Positions 1 through 12,690 of a stretch of 64,000 bases of DNA are shown here, in pieces. A program made the translations under genes and the position numbers. The notes under the pieces were generated by a model. That model saw only the letters and a list, made by a program, of their open reading frames with translations, made no database searches and was not told the DNA's origin. The DNA comes from Haemonchus contortus (Eukaryota; Nematoda; Chromadorea; Rhabditida; Trichostrongylidae), in the NCBI GenBank assembly GCA_000469685.2, contig LS997567.1, forward strand, positions 42,032,775 through 42,096,774, given 5' to 3'. Position 1 is the first letter of the stretch. Each line of letters opens with the position of its first letter.

Positions 1-3000
1 ATATCCAGGGTTCTTGTACGATTACAAGCTGAATAAACTTCTCGGAAAAGCTTGCTCCCTTGCTAATGAACAGTCACCAATTATCGATTATTTTGCCCCG
101 CTGGAGTTGACGTTGGTTCTCTCATTGGGATGGCTCCTGGTCAGATTTCTCCCCAACCCCCCCCCCCCCCCCCCCCCCTCCCATGATGATCCTTATCCTC
201 CCTCACTCAACGATCACAAGTAGGGTAACGAGATTTTCCAAAATTTCAAAAAAAATTTGGATTAAATCAAAATAGCCAAATATTTAAGAAATACAACTTG
301 CTACTTTGCTGAATTTGAAACCTTACTATACTGCTTTTGAAGTAACAATTTGGTCACAGTACTAATCTTTGCAGACGATTCGAATCTTTCCCTTTCCCCA
401 GTGTAGGAAAAAAGTACAACGGAGAGACTGTCGGTCTGTCACAAACCTGTTTGATCCGGGACTTGGCCTATTCGACTGCATGGGACTTGATGACGGATGG
501 GATGCTGGTTGACTTGGCGATTTTGTTTGCATTTGTTGACTATTTGGAGTTTGCTGACGAATTCCTTGTTGTGCAGCGGCAAGTTGTTGCTGTTGTTGCT
601 GTTGTTGTTGCTGTTGCTGTTGCTGTTGTTGCTGTTGTTGCTGTTGTTGCATTTGCTGCTGTTGCTGCTGCATTTGCTGCTGTTGTTGTTGCTGCATTTG
701 CTGCTGCATTTGTTGTTGCTGTTGCTGTTGCTGTTGTTGTTGTTGTTGCTGTTGTTGTTGCTGCTGCATCTGGTGATTCACGGGAGTCGGCGGTTGCTGT
801 TGATTTGGCATCATTTGACCGTTCATCGGCATCATACCACCCATGTGTTGGAGCATTCGTGGCCTCATAGCACATGGTTTCGGCATACCCGGTTGGTGAA
901 ACTGTCGCATCGGATGTGCACCAAACGGAGCTGGAACGTTGGCCGTGGGGGACATGAGGGGAGCTCCGCCCATCGGTCCCGGTCCCCCAACATATCCGTA
1001 CCTGAAATGATAACACACATTATTCACCACATTTTTGCTTTCTCTATTCAAATCATACACAAGTGATCCCCTCAGAATACCTTGAAACTAAAATTACTCT
1101 CAAGTTTGAAGGTAATCCAAGATAAATATCTATAAATGATGATATTTCAAGATCTTTATATAATCGGAATTTCCATGAATATATTAGAATATCTCTTAAT
1201 GTGGCTTATTCTGAACAATGTCATCCACCCCTCTGCCCTACCTGAACACTGTTACATCAAATTACTGCCAATAAGTAATAAATAAGCCAATAGTAACCAG
1301 TTAACCCACTACAGCCCCACCAGCCTGAATGCTAAACAGTGAGATTCCATTTATATACATCCTACGTGCATATAATTGTGAATAAGAATAATCGTTACCC
1401 AGGAGTAAATTTTATTACTCTTTACTACTCAACACATGACTACAGCTATTGTACTTGTAAATTAAATTGAAGTTTGATACGCCCCGTGAATATTCTAGAA
1501 TCTTCGCTATTCCCTCACATAGAGCAAACTCGGGCTACTCGGGCTATGAGCGATACACGGGAAGAATTATCATGGGACAAGTTAGCATCTCATAGTGGCA
1601 GGCAATGCGAGATTCCCAGTATAATGCCATTCCCATTGCTACAACCCATGAAATTCTAAATACCTTTTGAAACAATGAAATAAAATAATCAGCCCGGCTT
1701 TCTCCCGAACAGAACTGTAACCTGATTTCCCCCAACCAAGCATCAACAAAACTCGGAGCCGGATTCAGGTTGACCAACACTTTGCCGACGCTTTATGTAC
1801 ATAGTACGAGCTTTGCAAAAAAACTAGACAGAGCCCATTTCTCGTGACTACAAAAAATTTGAGCACCTTACCAGGACAGCGCTACAGATCCAGGACAGAA
1901 CTACCAGGGCAGCAGAACCCTAAAGTTTCACAGCCCAGTAATGCTGCTCACATTCCTACAGAGCCCCCGAAAAATTAATGGTACAGTACATGACTGTATT
2001 ATTGTGTAAGGTAAAAATTTGTGGTAATTTGAGAAATGATTTGGGACCTAATGACCACCTGAGTACTTAAAAAGCGAAAAGGAAAGAAATCAGTGAAAGA
2101 TTATTTGATGCCAAGTTTTTAGGGCCCTTTTCTCAACGGGGAATCTGACATAGGGTGAGCGATGCAGTTTCTACCACTTTACATCAGACTTGTACGTGGA
2201 TCGATTAAGCAATAAATTAGTACACTAACGATTTGTGGGTACATATGACCTTCACGTGAACATGCAATTACCAACTGACAGAACGAAAAGCGGGTCAGCT
2301 AAAATTTTCCGCAATATTTCAGGTGATCAAGGCTACTCACGCAAATTTCAAGTCACGAACGCTACCTTCAAGAGGCTCATAAAACAGTACTGTAATTTTG
2401 TGGCAATTTCAAGTAAATTAGGAAAATTCAGAGTATCACTTATTATTATACACATTTAAATCGTCCGAAAAAACACTATACTAGAATTGTGCCTAATATT
2501 CAACTATTAGTCGAGATTACTGTACCATTTCAACTTACTAGTCCATTACACAATTACTATTGCTCAGTAAAAATAAGCTTCGATCAGTAGTAAGTATAAC
2601 TGTAGAAAGAAAACTGTAAAAGTAACTGTAAAAGTATAGCGACTAACCCGTTCATTTGTTTTGCGTCGAACATCGGATTCGTAGGTATAGCACCATTGGA
2701 AGATGGATAAGGATTAGAAGGTGTATTAAATCCCTAAACAACTAGGACCATTAAAATAATATTCATTATTATTCAAAGTCCTACACAGAAAAGAAATCGC
2801 AACCTGTTTCAAAGGAAAGGGCGATTATCGACCGATTCGGGGATGGTCAGTAAAACAGCAAACTATATGAAAATTCCCATGACTATGACTTGCCATTGTG
2901 GATGAAAGAAAAACATATGCCATGGAAGGCAATGGACATAGCTCCCCCCCCCTTTCCTCCACCCCCTCTCTCTTCACCAGAACGGGGCCAAAACCGGTGC

Positions 3001-3150
3001 TCGGATTATTCGATCAACCCTGATGAAACGTCACTGAACGTAAAATCAAACCTGTTGGTAAGCATCGGCTGGAAAGGCAAAACCTTGAGGAAAGACCGGT
3101 GACTGCGCATTAAAGGGGCCAGGAGCCGGGACAGGAAAGCTCGCCGACAT
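1..3150 (-). CDS. Q/M/P-rich nuclear-type protein with long polyglutamine tract (5' part, runs off the left edge)
   Basis: I do not recognise the family. Four exons join with matching phases: 3150-3052 (33 codons, phase 0), 2733-2648 (28 codons plus 2 nt), 1001-447 (ending plus 2 nt) and a weaker last one, 62 to beyond position 1, whose phase also fits. The start ATG (3150) lies one base after TTTTTCTGTTCAG with no upstream coding exon, which suggests a spliced-leader acceptor. The N-terminus is rich in P, F, N, A and G; then come G/P/M-rich sequence (GYVGGPGPMGGAPLM) and about 70 residues of nearly pure Gln broken by single Met, followed by an S/P/Q-rich stretch. This composition is typical of transcription coactivators and chromatin-remodelling subunits, but no DNA-binding or catalytic fold is visible. 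The exon could also be read through 447 to a stop at 362, so that 3' border is less certain than the rest. Confidence 0.7.
157..178 (+). repeat. Poly-C homopolymer (22 C) in an intron
   Basis: An unbroken run of 22 C lies in the last visible intron of the Q-rich gene. Homopolymers this long are prone to length errors in assemblies, so the count may be unreliable. Shorter C runs recur near 2945, 10707, 22087, 38267, 42020 and 48187. Confidence 0.9.
584..771 (-). repeat. CAG/CAA repeat encoding polyglutamine
   Basis: Interrupted trinucleotide repeat, read as CAG and CAA on the minus strand, inside exon 3 of the Q-rich gene. The mix of CAG and CAA and the ATG (Met) interruptions show an imperfect, fairly stable repeat. 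The same bases give spurious poly-Leu, poly-Ala and poly-Val frames on the plus strand and a poly-Thr/Ala frame on the minus strand. Confidence 0.9.
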
Positions 3151-3165
3151 TCTGAACAGAAAAAC
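3140..3165 (-). promoter_or_regulatory. Probable spliced-leader (trans-splice) acceptor of the Q-rich gene
   Basis: On the minus strand TTTTTCTGTTCAG ends at 3152, followed by A and the ATG at 3150. A strong acceptor directly before the first Met with no earlier coding exon is the usual nematode arrangement for SL addition. An ordinary 5'-UTR intron cannot be excluded. Confidence 0.5.
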
Positions 3166-6100
3166 GGAGTAGATCGATTAAAAAAATCAATAAAATACAG
3201 AACACCAGTAAGATGAAACTTTTACAACAGCTAAGAACACAAAAATCCCAGCTTTTCGGAAGACATTAGAGATAGAAGATATTAAAGCTCTGCTAGCTTG
3301 GCATTGGGTTTCTATTACGACAGATTAAGTTATAACTAACTTTTCAGTAACTAGTAACTTTGTACTGCACTAACATCATGCTGTTGAGCTGTCATGAACC
3401 CTATTATCCAGATCTAACTATTATTTTTCCGATATACGTCAGGATAGCCTGAGAACGGAGAAAAAACGCTCGTTAATCCCATGTGGTCTCGAATTTCTGC
3501 CAGTGCTGAGCTATACCACTGCAAATACTGCAGGATTTGCACCTCTTGCAAGCCCTTCGAAACGAGTGATATCTATTTTTTTTTGCAAGTAAATGTCAAG
3601 AGTAATTTTGCAAAGTAACTATAGAAAAGATTTCCTGACGAGATCTTTTGACCTGTCGTAAGTTAAATGAAGGAGAATTGGGTTTATGATAATTTGTGAC
3701 CTAATGATAACTTCGACAATAATTCTTGATCTTCATCCGATATAAACAGCAATAATTTTATATGAGTTTTACAGCATCCCAGTTTCGTGGACCGCATATC
3801 CTATGGCTTAGAACGCGAGTGTATACAGTTATAGACCCCAGTAGCAACCCTTCCCATAGTACCCATTCCAAAGCAAAACCAATTACCTCTAAAAAATATA
3901 GTACGAGTAACGAAAAAATCCCTTGAGCGTTTCGAAAAAAAAGAATAAAAAAACAAGCGACCAATCACGACGTCATCACGAAGTCTCCTTCAACGAGCGC
4001 AAAATTTGGCCAATTTAAATACAACTTATATTTATAACACCGCTACAAGTTAGTTAGGTAAAAATGTTCCCAATAATACGGAACCTAAGCACTTTAGATC
4101 CGAGTAGTGAATGCAGTCAAAATGGCGATAACTATTTACCACGATTTTCAAATTGATAAGAAAACTGATCAATCATTACAAAAGCAATATTATTGATAAT
4201 AGGTAATGTCATTAGCCTGCAGTATTTCGATTAAAGAACATGAAAGTAAATAGTCAAGTAAATAACAATCGAATTTGAAATCCAAAAAAAAAATCTGAAG
4301 TGAAAAATATTTAAAAGACGTGATAACAAGTGTTGATGAGAAGATTGATTTATTGTATGTTTTTCTTGGAAGTCAACCAAGAAAATCCTTTCCACAAAAC
4401 AATGTTCTTTTTTGAAAATCTTAAAAGTGGGAGTAGAATCAGAAGACCGTCCAGGCAGGGTCGTATGAGCTTTCGACAGGAGTCCCTTATACATGAAATA
4501 GGAGTCGTGTTGGGTTTTTTGTCTTTTTTTTTGAAAAGGAAATAAATGGAAAGGAAGAGGTCTGTGTATGAGGGAGTAATTGCCCCTTGGAAGCTATCTT
4601 TCACTTTTACCTAGAAGTAATCCAGTAATACAATTTCGTATCAGACAGAGAAAAAACTTATTGTGATCACTGTTATATTTCCTCAACTCATTTATAGTAT
4701 TTCTTTAGTGCCAATCTTTTCTAGGGTAATGCGTGATTTTCATGAAATCCGTCTAGATGGTGACGCATTGGAATTTGATATTAGCATTTTTTACAAGTAC
4801 TTGTGACATAGTACCTAGTCTACGATATTGATGAGTAAATCAGAAACTGTAAGTTTTTGGGAATGGTTCCAGTACATGCTTGCATGCTCATCTTCAATGA
4901 CCCTAAAAGAGTGCGCCATGCACTCAGCATCTACTCACTATTCCTTCTTATATTCATTTACAAAATGGAATACTGAGACTTTTGATTGGTTAAAACTTTC
5001 TCGAGGAGCTGATTGTATACCGAATTGTATTGAAAATTGGTTAAAGCAGAGCATTCCCTCAGGAAAACCAGTGAGCACATAGTGATCCAAAGCCTTTTCA
5101 CGCTCAGCTATTTATTCCGAAAGTTTTTTGGAGTGACTCAAAGTAGTTACTAGTAACAGTTATGTTCAATATCATCGCTTTACCGTATAATGATTTCCAC
5201 TTTACGAAATGCTCACTATAAAGTAACTTGAATATGTGGGTAGTATCGATTGAAAAAAATGCTCAGTTTCTGATGTAACGATGGAGGGATGCGAATCGTG
5301 CACTCATAAAAAGGCGCATTTTACAACTTAGTGCTTTACCTCAAGAAATTCGATAGGAGCTGAGAATTGATTGAAATCAGCTGTTTCAATACGAAATGTT
5401 TCTTCAAGTGTGCAGCCTCCTAAGATGACTTTTTTATCTTTTCAGTTTAGCTCCTCCTCTTGTTTGCCTGAACTACAGCTAACCCCCTATTGTCTCATGA
5501 TGGGCAATACTTCGTTTCCAGTGTCCCTGCTGCGTAACGGGACTATTGAGAGCCAGTACGTGTCATTATTGGAGGTCCGAATAACCTACAGACCTACATA
5601 TACCAGCCTAACTCGCTCAATTTCGCTGTTACGAACATATGGGACGAAGTGGATTTCAACTTAACGCCTTTGTGAAAGGATTTTTGGAATCTTCAAGTAT
5701 TTCTAAAGGTAGAACTAGTAGATACTGGTTTCTGATTGTACTAGTAGATAAGCAGTAAGTATCTATAGCGTCGAAAAGCTTAAGATTGTATGGTAGGAAC
5801 AAGTTTGAAAGAGAGTCGTGCTGATGGGTCGTCTTTGACTGGCTAAGCTTAGGCTCGTGCATAGCACGTGACCAGTCCATCCATAGCACACGAACATCTA
5901 AACGGGATATTTTTCCAGAACGACTTATTTTAGGTACAACGGAAGTATACGAATACTTGTTAGCTTACAAAGTAGGCGACGTAGTAAAAACTAGTAAGTA
6001 TCGAGAAATCATCCTAGTCATTGAACTGAATGCATAAGCTTATGCAAGCAGAATATTTTTGAAGCTAATTTTAATGGCTGCAAAAATTTGAGCTCAAAAA

Positions 6101-6720
6101 TCAATTGAAAGGGCATATATTTAGTGATAAGAACGGAACGATGAATAACTGATCAATGAGTACTGAAAAAATGCAGTTCAATCAGCAGAAATTCAAAAAT
6201 ATTAATTAAATACCGTTTTACAATCAAGCCAAACAACTACTTCTTAGTCTACTGCTTGTACCGACTTTTTTTTACAGCAGTTAGTGCACAAGAAAGTCGG
6301 GTTTAGATCAACCTAGCCCTTTTATTTATCCAGATCAACTATTTGTAACCCCCAAATCGGATCTCTTGCTCTTGCAGACTTACTACTTTTATGAAGCGTA
6401 GTAACCGGCACATGAAAAGAATGAAATCATCCCATTGATAGTCATCTAAGTCGAAAACATCCCCTTTAAAAGCCTATGTATCAAATCGAGAACCCGAGAG
6501 AGCGTTTGCACAACAGTGCAGGAACAAGCCGTCCGTCCTTGACATGAGTAAACAATAGTACATTTGACTACGCTCGATGTTTTCATGTAAGGTACGGGCT
6601 TCAAGTTCGTAAATGTTGGGAAAATATGAAAAATACTTAATTGTCTATTTATTTGTTTACAAACACGAATCCTTGAAGCTGTCTTAACCATTCAAATCAT
6701 CTTATAAAACACGATTTCAT

Positions 6721-6800
6721 GGTTGGGCGCAGTGGGTAGACCAGAGGCCATGTATGCTTGTACTAAAACAATCCTTAAGATCAAACCCTAATCCAACATG
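6721..6800 (+). repeat. tRNA-like SINE head (candidate)
   Basis: The segment opens with GGGCGCAGTGGGTAGACC, close to a tRNA D-arm / pol III A box (TGGCNNAGTGG-type). About 45 bases later GATCAAACCCTAATCC is a poor match to a B box. It cannot fold as an intact tRNA, so a decayed tRNA-derived SINE is the likeliest reading. Confidence 0.35.
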
Positions 6801-8401
6801 ACCTTATTTCCCTCCAAGATCAATTAACTAGTACAAATACTCAAATACTATACAAATAGTCAAAGTCCTGGCTTGAATCACGAAACATCCCTTACTCATA
6901 GTAAAGGCGAAACCATTCAATAGTTTATAATTCTGAGAGGAAGTCGGAAGCAAGGCGCAATCGGGACATTTCAATGTAACAAACAAATAAAATCGTTCAT
7001 GTCCTAGAGCAGCTAGTTAAACAAAGTGTAATGATGTAATATTGAAGTTGTTCAGTCGTCACTTCTGACATATTCAACTATGGTTTCACTTAATCTCCTC
7101 CCACAAATCCCTTCCCCCGCACTCAGAAATTAAGTGTAGAACAAGTAAAAAGTCAAATGAGCTACTTTTTAAAAAGGTTTCATATGAAGCGTGCGGAAAC
7201 GGAAAAGCAGTAAATGTAAAGGCGGGCACCACACCCACACTTGGCTTTCTGCCACACCCAAAGTCCCCCTAATACGATCTCATTTTTTATCCCCTTCCGT
7301 TCCCTAATTTTATTTGTTTATTCATTTACACGCGGTGATGCGATTAATTACGATAACATTTGCAAATTACTATAACGGAAAACCTTTAGCATACTGTAGT
7401 AAGATCAATAAACGATCTGATTCCTACACATCCTTGACATACACCTACGAAACCTGTCCCTCCTCTTTCCACCGTTCAGCACGAATCTATCGCCACCCCC
7501 CTTCCCCCGCTCCGTCTCCTCAATGCGCTCAATCTGACCCGTGCTTGAAGATTTTAAGAGGGACACTGATCGGATTTTTTACCAAAATAATCACTCGTCC
7601 CACTAGAGCACTCCTTGCAAGCGCACGGTACCAATCAATAAATTTTCGGATGAGCATTACGGATACGGTATATCGAATTGTAAGAAAAAAGAACGAAATT
7701 CAAATGGAAATTCGAAAACATGGCTATCAAAACGGTACCGGGCCGAATAAATCAAGTTTTGGAAAAATCCCCAAAGAAAAACTGAAAACCACTGCTACGA
7801 TACCGTTACGGTACCGATACGGTTGAGTATTAAATCCCCGTGCGTCGCAAGCTGATTCCAGTTTCAGTGTGAGGCTATGTCTCCTAAGCCCGGGAGTCGT
7901 CCCAATGAATTGACTTAGAAAAATGTAAATTAAAGCTATTTTAACGATTTTTTCGAATTATTCAGCTTTCCAACACGTAGAGATTCATAGAAAACAGAAA
8001 CAAAAAAAAAGAGCAACGAAAGAACGCACTTTGAAGCCACACTACTGCCCTTTCGGATACATCCACTGCTGTGAGGCCTTGCACAGCCTGGAATATCAAA
8101 ACGAAAAATAACAAAATAAAATCCATAAAACGAAAAATCAATACGGTGGTACATATAACCCGAAAACTGAACATGGCAAGAAAACCGCGAAAGGGACGAA
8201 AAGAACGACATGAGATGGAAAAAGCTCGGCCCAGATTCTGGCCTGGAAGTAGGATCAGAGTAAGTCAGTAGTTGATTGCAGTCTGATGTGAAGTAGCGCA
8301 CCAGCTGATCCGGATTTCGTAACCAAGTAACAACAGTTGATTTTAAGTGGTACAGAGAAATTCAAGTAAGTAGGAGAGCATCCTAGAACTGTCAGATAGA
8401 G

Positions 8402-8446
8402 TTTTCAGTACTAATTCATTAAACAGTAATGAATTAGTACTGAAAA
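8402..8446. repeat. Perfect 19-bp inverted repeat with 7-nt loop
   Basis: Arm TTTTCAGTACTAATTCATT (8402-8420) is followed by loop AAACAGT and its exact reverse complement (8428-8446). The sequence would form a stable hairpin or cruciform. The stem is shorter than a usual animal pre-miRNA stem and has no bulges. No coding frame uses it. Confidence 0.9.
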
Positions 8447-9491
8447 TCTGCAAGGAAAAGCATAGGAAAGCTTGGTTCTGGTCAGCAAAAAACCTTCCCA
8501 CCCACTAGCAGTGTAAGCAGGACTGTACGCGCTTTTTTACACTCCAGCATGCAGCCCCTCATCACCCTCCCAAGCCATTTCACCTGCACTTCCCTCTTTC
8601 CTTCTCACTTTCCATTTCCCATTTGAAACGACTTCTGCATGCAAGCCAAGCCATAGTCGAAAGGGCGAAACACACAATAAATAAGAAGTTTGAAAAAAAA
8701 AAGAAACAAAATCAATAATGACTGGCAACCAGCCAAGAGGGAGGGCTCAACGGCGAACAAGCGCATAGTGCGACAATCAAACCTGAACACCGTAACAAAC
8801 TAACGAAAAAAGCGATACGGTATCGATCGTAAAGGACAAGGCACGTGAATGCGATGTTCACTCCATAAAATTATGAAAAGATGTTTTGTAAAATACTTAT
8901 TTCCTTTCAATTTGTTAAATCCACCTATTGGTTGAAAATTAAGGTTATTAAAATAATTTTCCATAAGTTACTGTAACTTGGATGAACACTAGTTTAACAA
9001 AATCGTGAAATCACTGCTGATTTTCAATAACAAAACTTTGCAGCTCTTATTCTTTATGCCATTCTGGAACGTGAAAAACGGTCCCATATTTCAAGAATCA
9101 AGCCCATTACCAGTTAGCTCGGAAGGTAAGGTGGAAACGAGAAGAATGGAAATCCGATAGGCTCTCCATAAACAAGCATGAACTTGAATTTTAATTATAG
9201 TGCAGGATCGAAGAGACTAACAGCTTGTCAGGGCATAAACTTGGACTAGCCAGCAAAATGACGAAATATAAACACAAATACTTAACAAATCCAAACTTTT
9301 CTCTATTAACAAGTATCAGCGTTTAACTGGTATAGGAAAATGAAGCTTAATATTTTAGTATTTTAAGCTTTTGGGTTTTCCAAACACACATGCGTACACA
9401 TTAAGGGGAGAAACCCCGTTGGGGAGGGCAATTAAAACAGAACATTTAGTTTCGCTTGCGCGTGTAGCCAGCCATTGATGCGACGAAAATG

Positions 9492-9937
9492 GATCAATCG
9501 AAAATGGACGGCGTCGACGACGACGTTGGCGACGACGTCGACGACGACGATGGCTCTTCAACAACGACGTTGAGAAGGTGAAGGAACAAGTTCAAAGGTA
9601 AAATCACAATAAATCGCTTAGCAATGCCACCACAGAGTCGCGGGGAAGCCTGTATCGTCGGCACCTTCTCAAGCAGCACTCTTATCGCTTCCCACGTACA
9701 CCACCAAACACTATCTCAAAGTGACTTTGAACAGAACACACACCGACAAAAAAAGAACCTCCCCGACTTTAACCACAACAATCACTACGACGAAGTTGGC
9801 CATGTTCCAGCAGGGTGAACAACAAGGTTTACTGGATTGTATTACTGCGACTCACGTAGCGCTATGCACACCTGCAAACGAAGAGGTCAACGGGTCAGGT
9901 GAGGTGGTAGTTGCATGTGTAGAGGAGGATGTATGAG
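9492..9937 (+). CDS. Candidate exons with an acidic Asp-rich N-terminus (unrecognised)
   Basis: ATG at 9490-9492 opens a frame reading MDQSKMDGVDDDVGDDVDDD, then S/T-rich residues up to a possible donor AG|GTGAAG near 9576. A 44-bp intron would end at TCGCTTAG near 9621, and the next frame continues in phase with TTESRGSLYRRHLLKQHSYR. A further open frame at 9721-9936 (TTTITTTKLAMFQQGEQQGL...) does not join in phase by any splice I found. GC content is higher than in the surroundings. The Asp run is a GAC/GTC repeat that also gives a poly-Arg shadow on the minus strand. No domain is recognisable; it may be an untranslated or regulatory segment. Confidence 0.25.
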
Positions 9938-10558
9938 ACACACGGGCCGAGAGGACGGAGGGCCGCGGTAGTTTAGCGCGTTCCCGCGACGATACTGTCC
10001 TCGAATCGGCTTAATTTGGGTGAAAGTCGGCAAGTGTTGGACAGAACAAGATGAAACGGCAAGGTATATCTGTGTATATAAATGTGTATGCATTTGTATG
10101 TACGTGTATGTGGGGGGTGATGTGTCTGTGTGTAGGGTGGAAGGGGGAGAGACTGCGATAGCGTGCGGCGGACGAGATCCAGTTTCTACGCGGCCGCTAG
10201 CCTCACACATACATACAACTACTCTATAAAAATATATACAAATATAGATGATAGATATGGATGTTAGGTTATGTGTGTGGTGAAGTTTTTTTTTTTGGAA
10301 AAACCCCCCGTTGCAGACGATCAGTAGCCGTAAATTATCTGACGGACGAAAATGAGCGCCATAGGCGTCGTTATCGGTGCAAGTAGCATGAACATAGTGC
10401 GAATGAAGTTAGTGCTGACCGCAAAATGTACTCGTTCGTTGGTGGGGTGGGTTTCATGAAGCGAAGAGAGGAAAATACAAAGGGCGAATATATTGGGGTG
10501 GGGATGGATGATCGATGAAAATGAATATACGGAGGAGTAGGAAAAGAGGAGTGGTATG

Positions 10559-10605
10559 TGTGAAGGAAGGAAGGAAGGAAGGAAGAAGGAAGGAAGAGGA
10601 GGTCG
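10559..10605 (+). repeat. GGAA tetranucleotide microsatellite
   Basis: Purine-only run made mainly of GGAA units with minor interruptions. It is surrounded by other simple, GC-shifted sequence, and frames across it are artefacts of the repeat. Confidence 0.8.
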
Positions 10606-11529
10606 ATTTGAACGCGACAGCAGGGAGAGAGGAGTATAAGGTGTCCTTCGGAGGACAGCCACCGCCGCCACGGCACAATGGAACAGGCACACGAACGGTC
10701 GCGCACCCCCCCCCCCCCTCCCTTCCCCTTTCACACACACACTACACATCCAGATGGTGTGGGGATATTTAGCTTTTGCAGATTTCTTACGGTCCCATGT
10801 TCGATGAGAGCATGAGATGTGAAAGGGAGAAGAACGAACGAGAAAAAACTGCTGACAAACCATGCTATGCATTTCGAAACAGGAAACAAGCAAATCGAAA
10901 AAAAAGATCAGCTTAAAAGTCTGAAAACTCCCTAAAAGCAACTAATAAATAGATTTTAAGCGATATTAGTAAAAGGTGAAGGTATGTGGTAGCTAAGAAT
11001 GAAAGTTGACGGCGGTAGGTAGACGGAAGTGTAGGGGAAGGGTGGAATCCGTTGACGGGTGATTATGTCAACGGGAACATGAGTACCCTATTCTAGTAAC
11101 AGAAATCGACATAACACCCATAAATACGAGTTTTCCGATGACGATCCAAACGAAACACGTTCGAAGACAATGTTCACAAAGTTCAATCGAAAACATGAGC
11201 AAGCGTGATTCGAGAGTGGCGAACATTTGACGGACGAGAAAGGGAGACGACGACGGTCGAGATGTGCGATGACGACAGACATGACGACAGCAAAGAAAAT
11301 AATGTCTTTAACTTTGATTCAGGTGAAAAGTGTAAAATACAACATAAAATAGTCAATTGAAACCATGAAAAACTCCAGTAAACTAGAATGAATAGAACTA
11401 GTTACCTTACAGAAATCACTAACTTTACCTATGGTACCTTTGATCAAACGATTGACGAATGATAGAAAGTATTAGGTAAAAAAAATTATTACAACATAGA
11501 ATTGCAGATGAAACTACAGAAATTAAGTA

Positions 11530-11619
11530 AGAAGGCAACCCAAAGGTTCGATCAATAATCCGGCCAATGCGCACGTTGTGTGGATCGAATCGGGACACCC
11601 AATTCACCCTCTCCGACAT
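11530..11619 (-). CDS. Candidate first exon (unrecognised)
   Basis: ATG at 11619 opens a frame starting MSERVNWVSRFDPHNVRIGR, whose composition looks more like protein than its neighbours do. I could not find a donor and a second exon that fit in phase, and I do not recognise the sequence. The CAG repeat would lie just upstream, in its 5' UTR. Confidence 0.2.
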
Positions 11620-11640
11620 TTCGGATCACCTCCAGAAACT

Positions 11641-11684
11641 AGCAGCAGCAACAGCAGCAACAGCAGCAGCAGCAGCAGCAGCAG
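11641..11684 (+). repeat. CAG/CAA trinucleotide repeat
   Basis: About 14 CAG/CAA units on the plus strand. The Gln frame is preceded directly by TAG and continues into a short Gly-rich frame ending near 11759. No convincing splice acceptor precedes it, so coding use is unproven. The repeat might instead lie in the 5' UTR of a minus-strand gene starting at 11619. Confidence 0.8.
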
Positions 11685-12618
11685 GAAGGAGTGACTGGAT
11701 GCGTGGGAGGACGAGGGGGAGGTGGAGTAGGAAGGAGAGGAGGGTCAGATTGGGACTTCTAACCCAGTATGACTCAACAAGAACATGACTCAAACAAAAC
11801 TTTGAAAAAGGAGCTAGTAAAAAAAGTATTGAATAAACTTGATTAGACCATTCTAATACCAGTGAGTGATACTGAAAGTAACAAGCTACGAGATCTGTGA
11901 AGAAGTAATAGGCCACCCCAGAGCCGGGGTAACACAAATTTCATCGTAATCAATAGGTGAAAAACGCCTGATCACATGCCCTTCACAAAGGTTGCGTTGA
12001 AACGAAACGTACGATCAATTCATAAATAGAATTGGCATTGTGTAATAAGGCACACCACTAGGGAGCACATGACAATCAGTGGAAAGAAATTCCCTTTGAG
12101 TATTACTAGTAAACCCCCGTTTCTTTGAAGTTCTGTCATAGTATTTTGTATTTCTTCAGAACAAACAAAACGAAACGCTGAAAAGAAAAACGTTATATTC
12201 AAACGGAGCACACATTTCATGTGCATATCTAAACTGCGAATAGTTTTATATTCAAATGCAGAAAAAAAACGTCAAAAAAGCATAATAATATATTCCAGTT
12301 CGACGACACAACATGGCCTTTAAACATATTCACGATAAGATTCGAATTTGATTCATATGTTCAACGAATATCTGAGAACACAATCATCTGATTTTCGTAA
12401 GGATACAGTAGAAAAACAGTATTGTAACAAAAATATTACTAGTACTACTATTTATAGCAAAGTAAAATGTATGAGATGTGAATGTGAGTGATAATTCGGG
12501 GCAGCGAAAATTGAAGGGGGGAGGGCCCCGAGTTGTTCTCAACAAAAACGGCGCTCGAAACGAGATCAGCTGCTGCCGAATGCTGGCTGGCCGGCTTCGT
12601 CGTCGTGGGGCGCCCGCT

Positions 12619-12619
<1 letters not shown>

Positions 12620-12649
<30 letters not shown>

Positions 12650-12690
12650 GTGTGTATGTGTATGTGTGTGTATGGGTGTGTGTGTGTATT
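12620..12690 (+). repeat. GT dinucleotide microsatellite
   Basis: A (GT)n run of about 28 bases followed by imperfect GTAT/GTGT variants. All long frames crossing it on either strand are repeat artefacts. Confidence 0.9.

Larger units (their letters stand above)
3166..9490. other. Non-coding stretch, no supported gene
   Basis: Frames are short, lack coding-like composition and do not join through plausible splice sites. The 170-residue frame at 7314-7826 (+) and the overlapping frames at 7936-8301 look random. Recognisable items are a SINE-like segment near 6720 and a perfect hairpin at 8402-8446, listed separately. The rest is AT-rich sequence with many AGTAA/TTACT and ACTAGT words. Confidence 0.6.

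Noticed and set aside
497..1066. Plus-strand poly-Leu and poly-Val/Ala frames
   Set aside because: They are antisense shadows of the CAG/CAA repeat in the minus-strand Q-rich exon.
7314..7826. 170-residue plus-strand frame
   Set aside because: No domain, no splice sites and composition matching the AT-rich background; probably chance.
9355..9564. Minus-strand poly-Arg frame
   Set aside because: It is an artefact of the GAC/GTC repeat with no start context or splice partners.
10321..10941. 206-residue minus-strand frame
   Set aside because: It crosses GGAA and poly-C simple repeats, and its low-complexity S/F/P/H composition is typical of repeat read-through.
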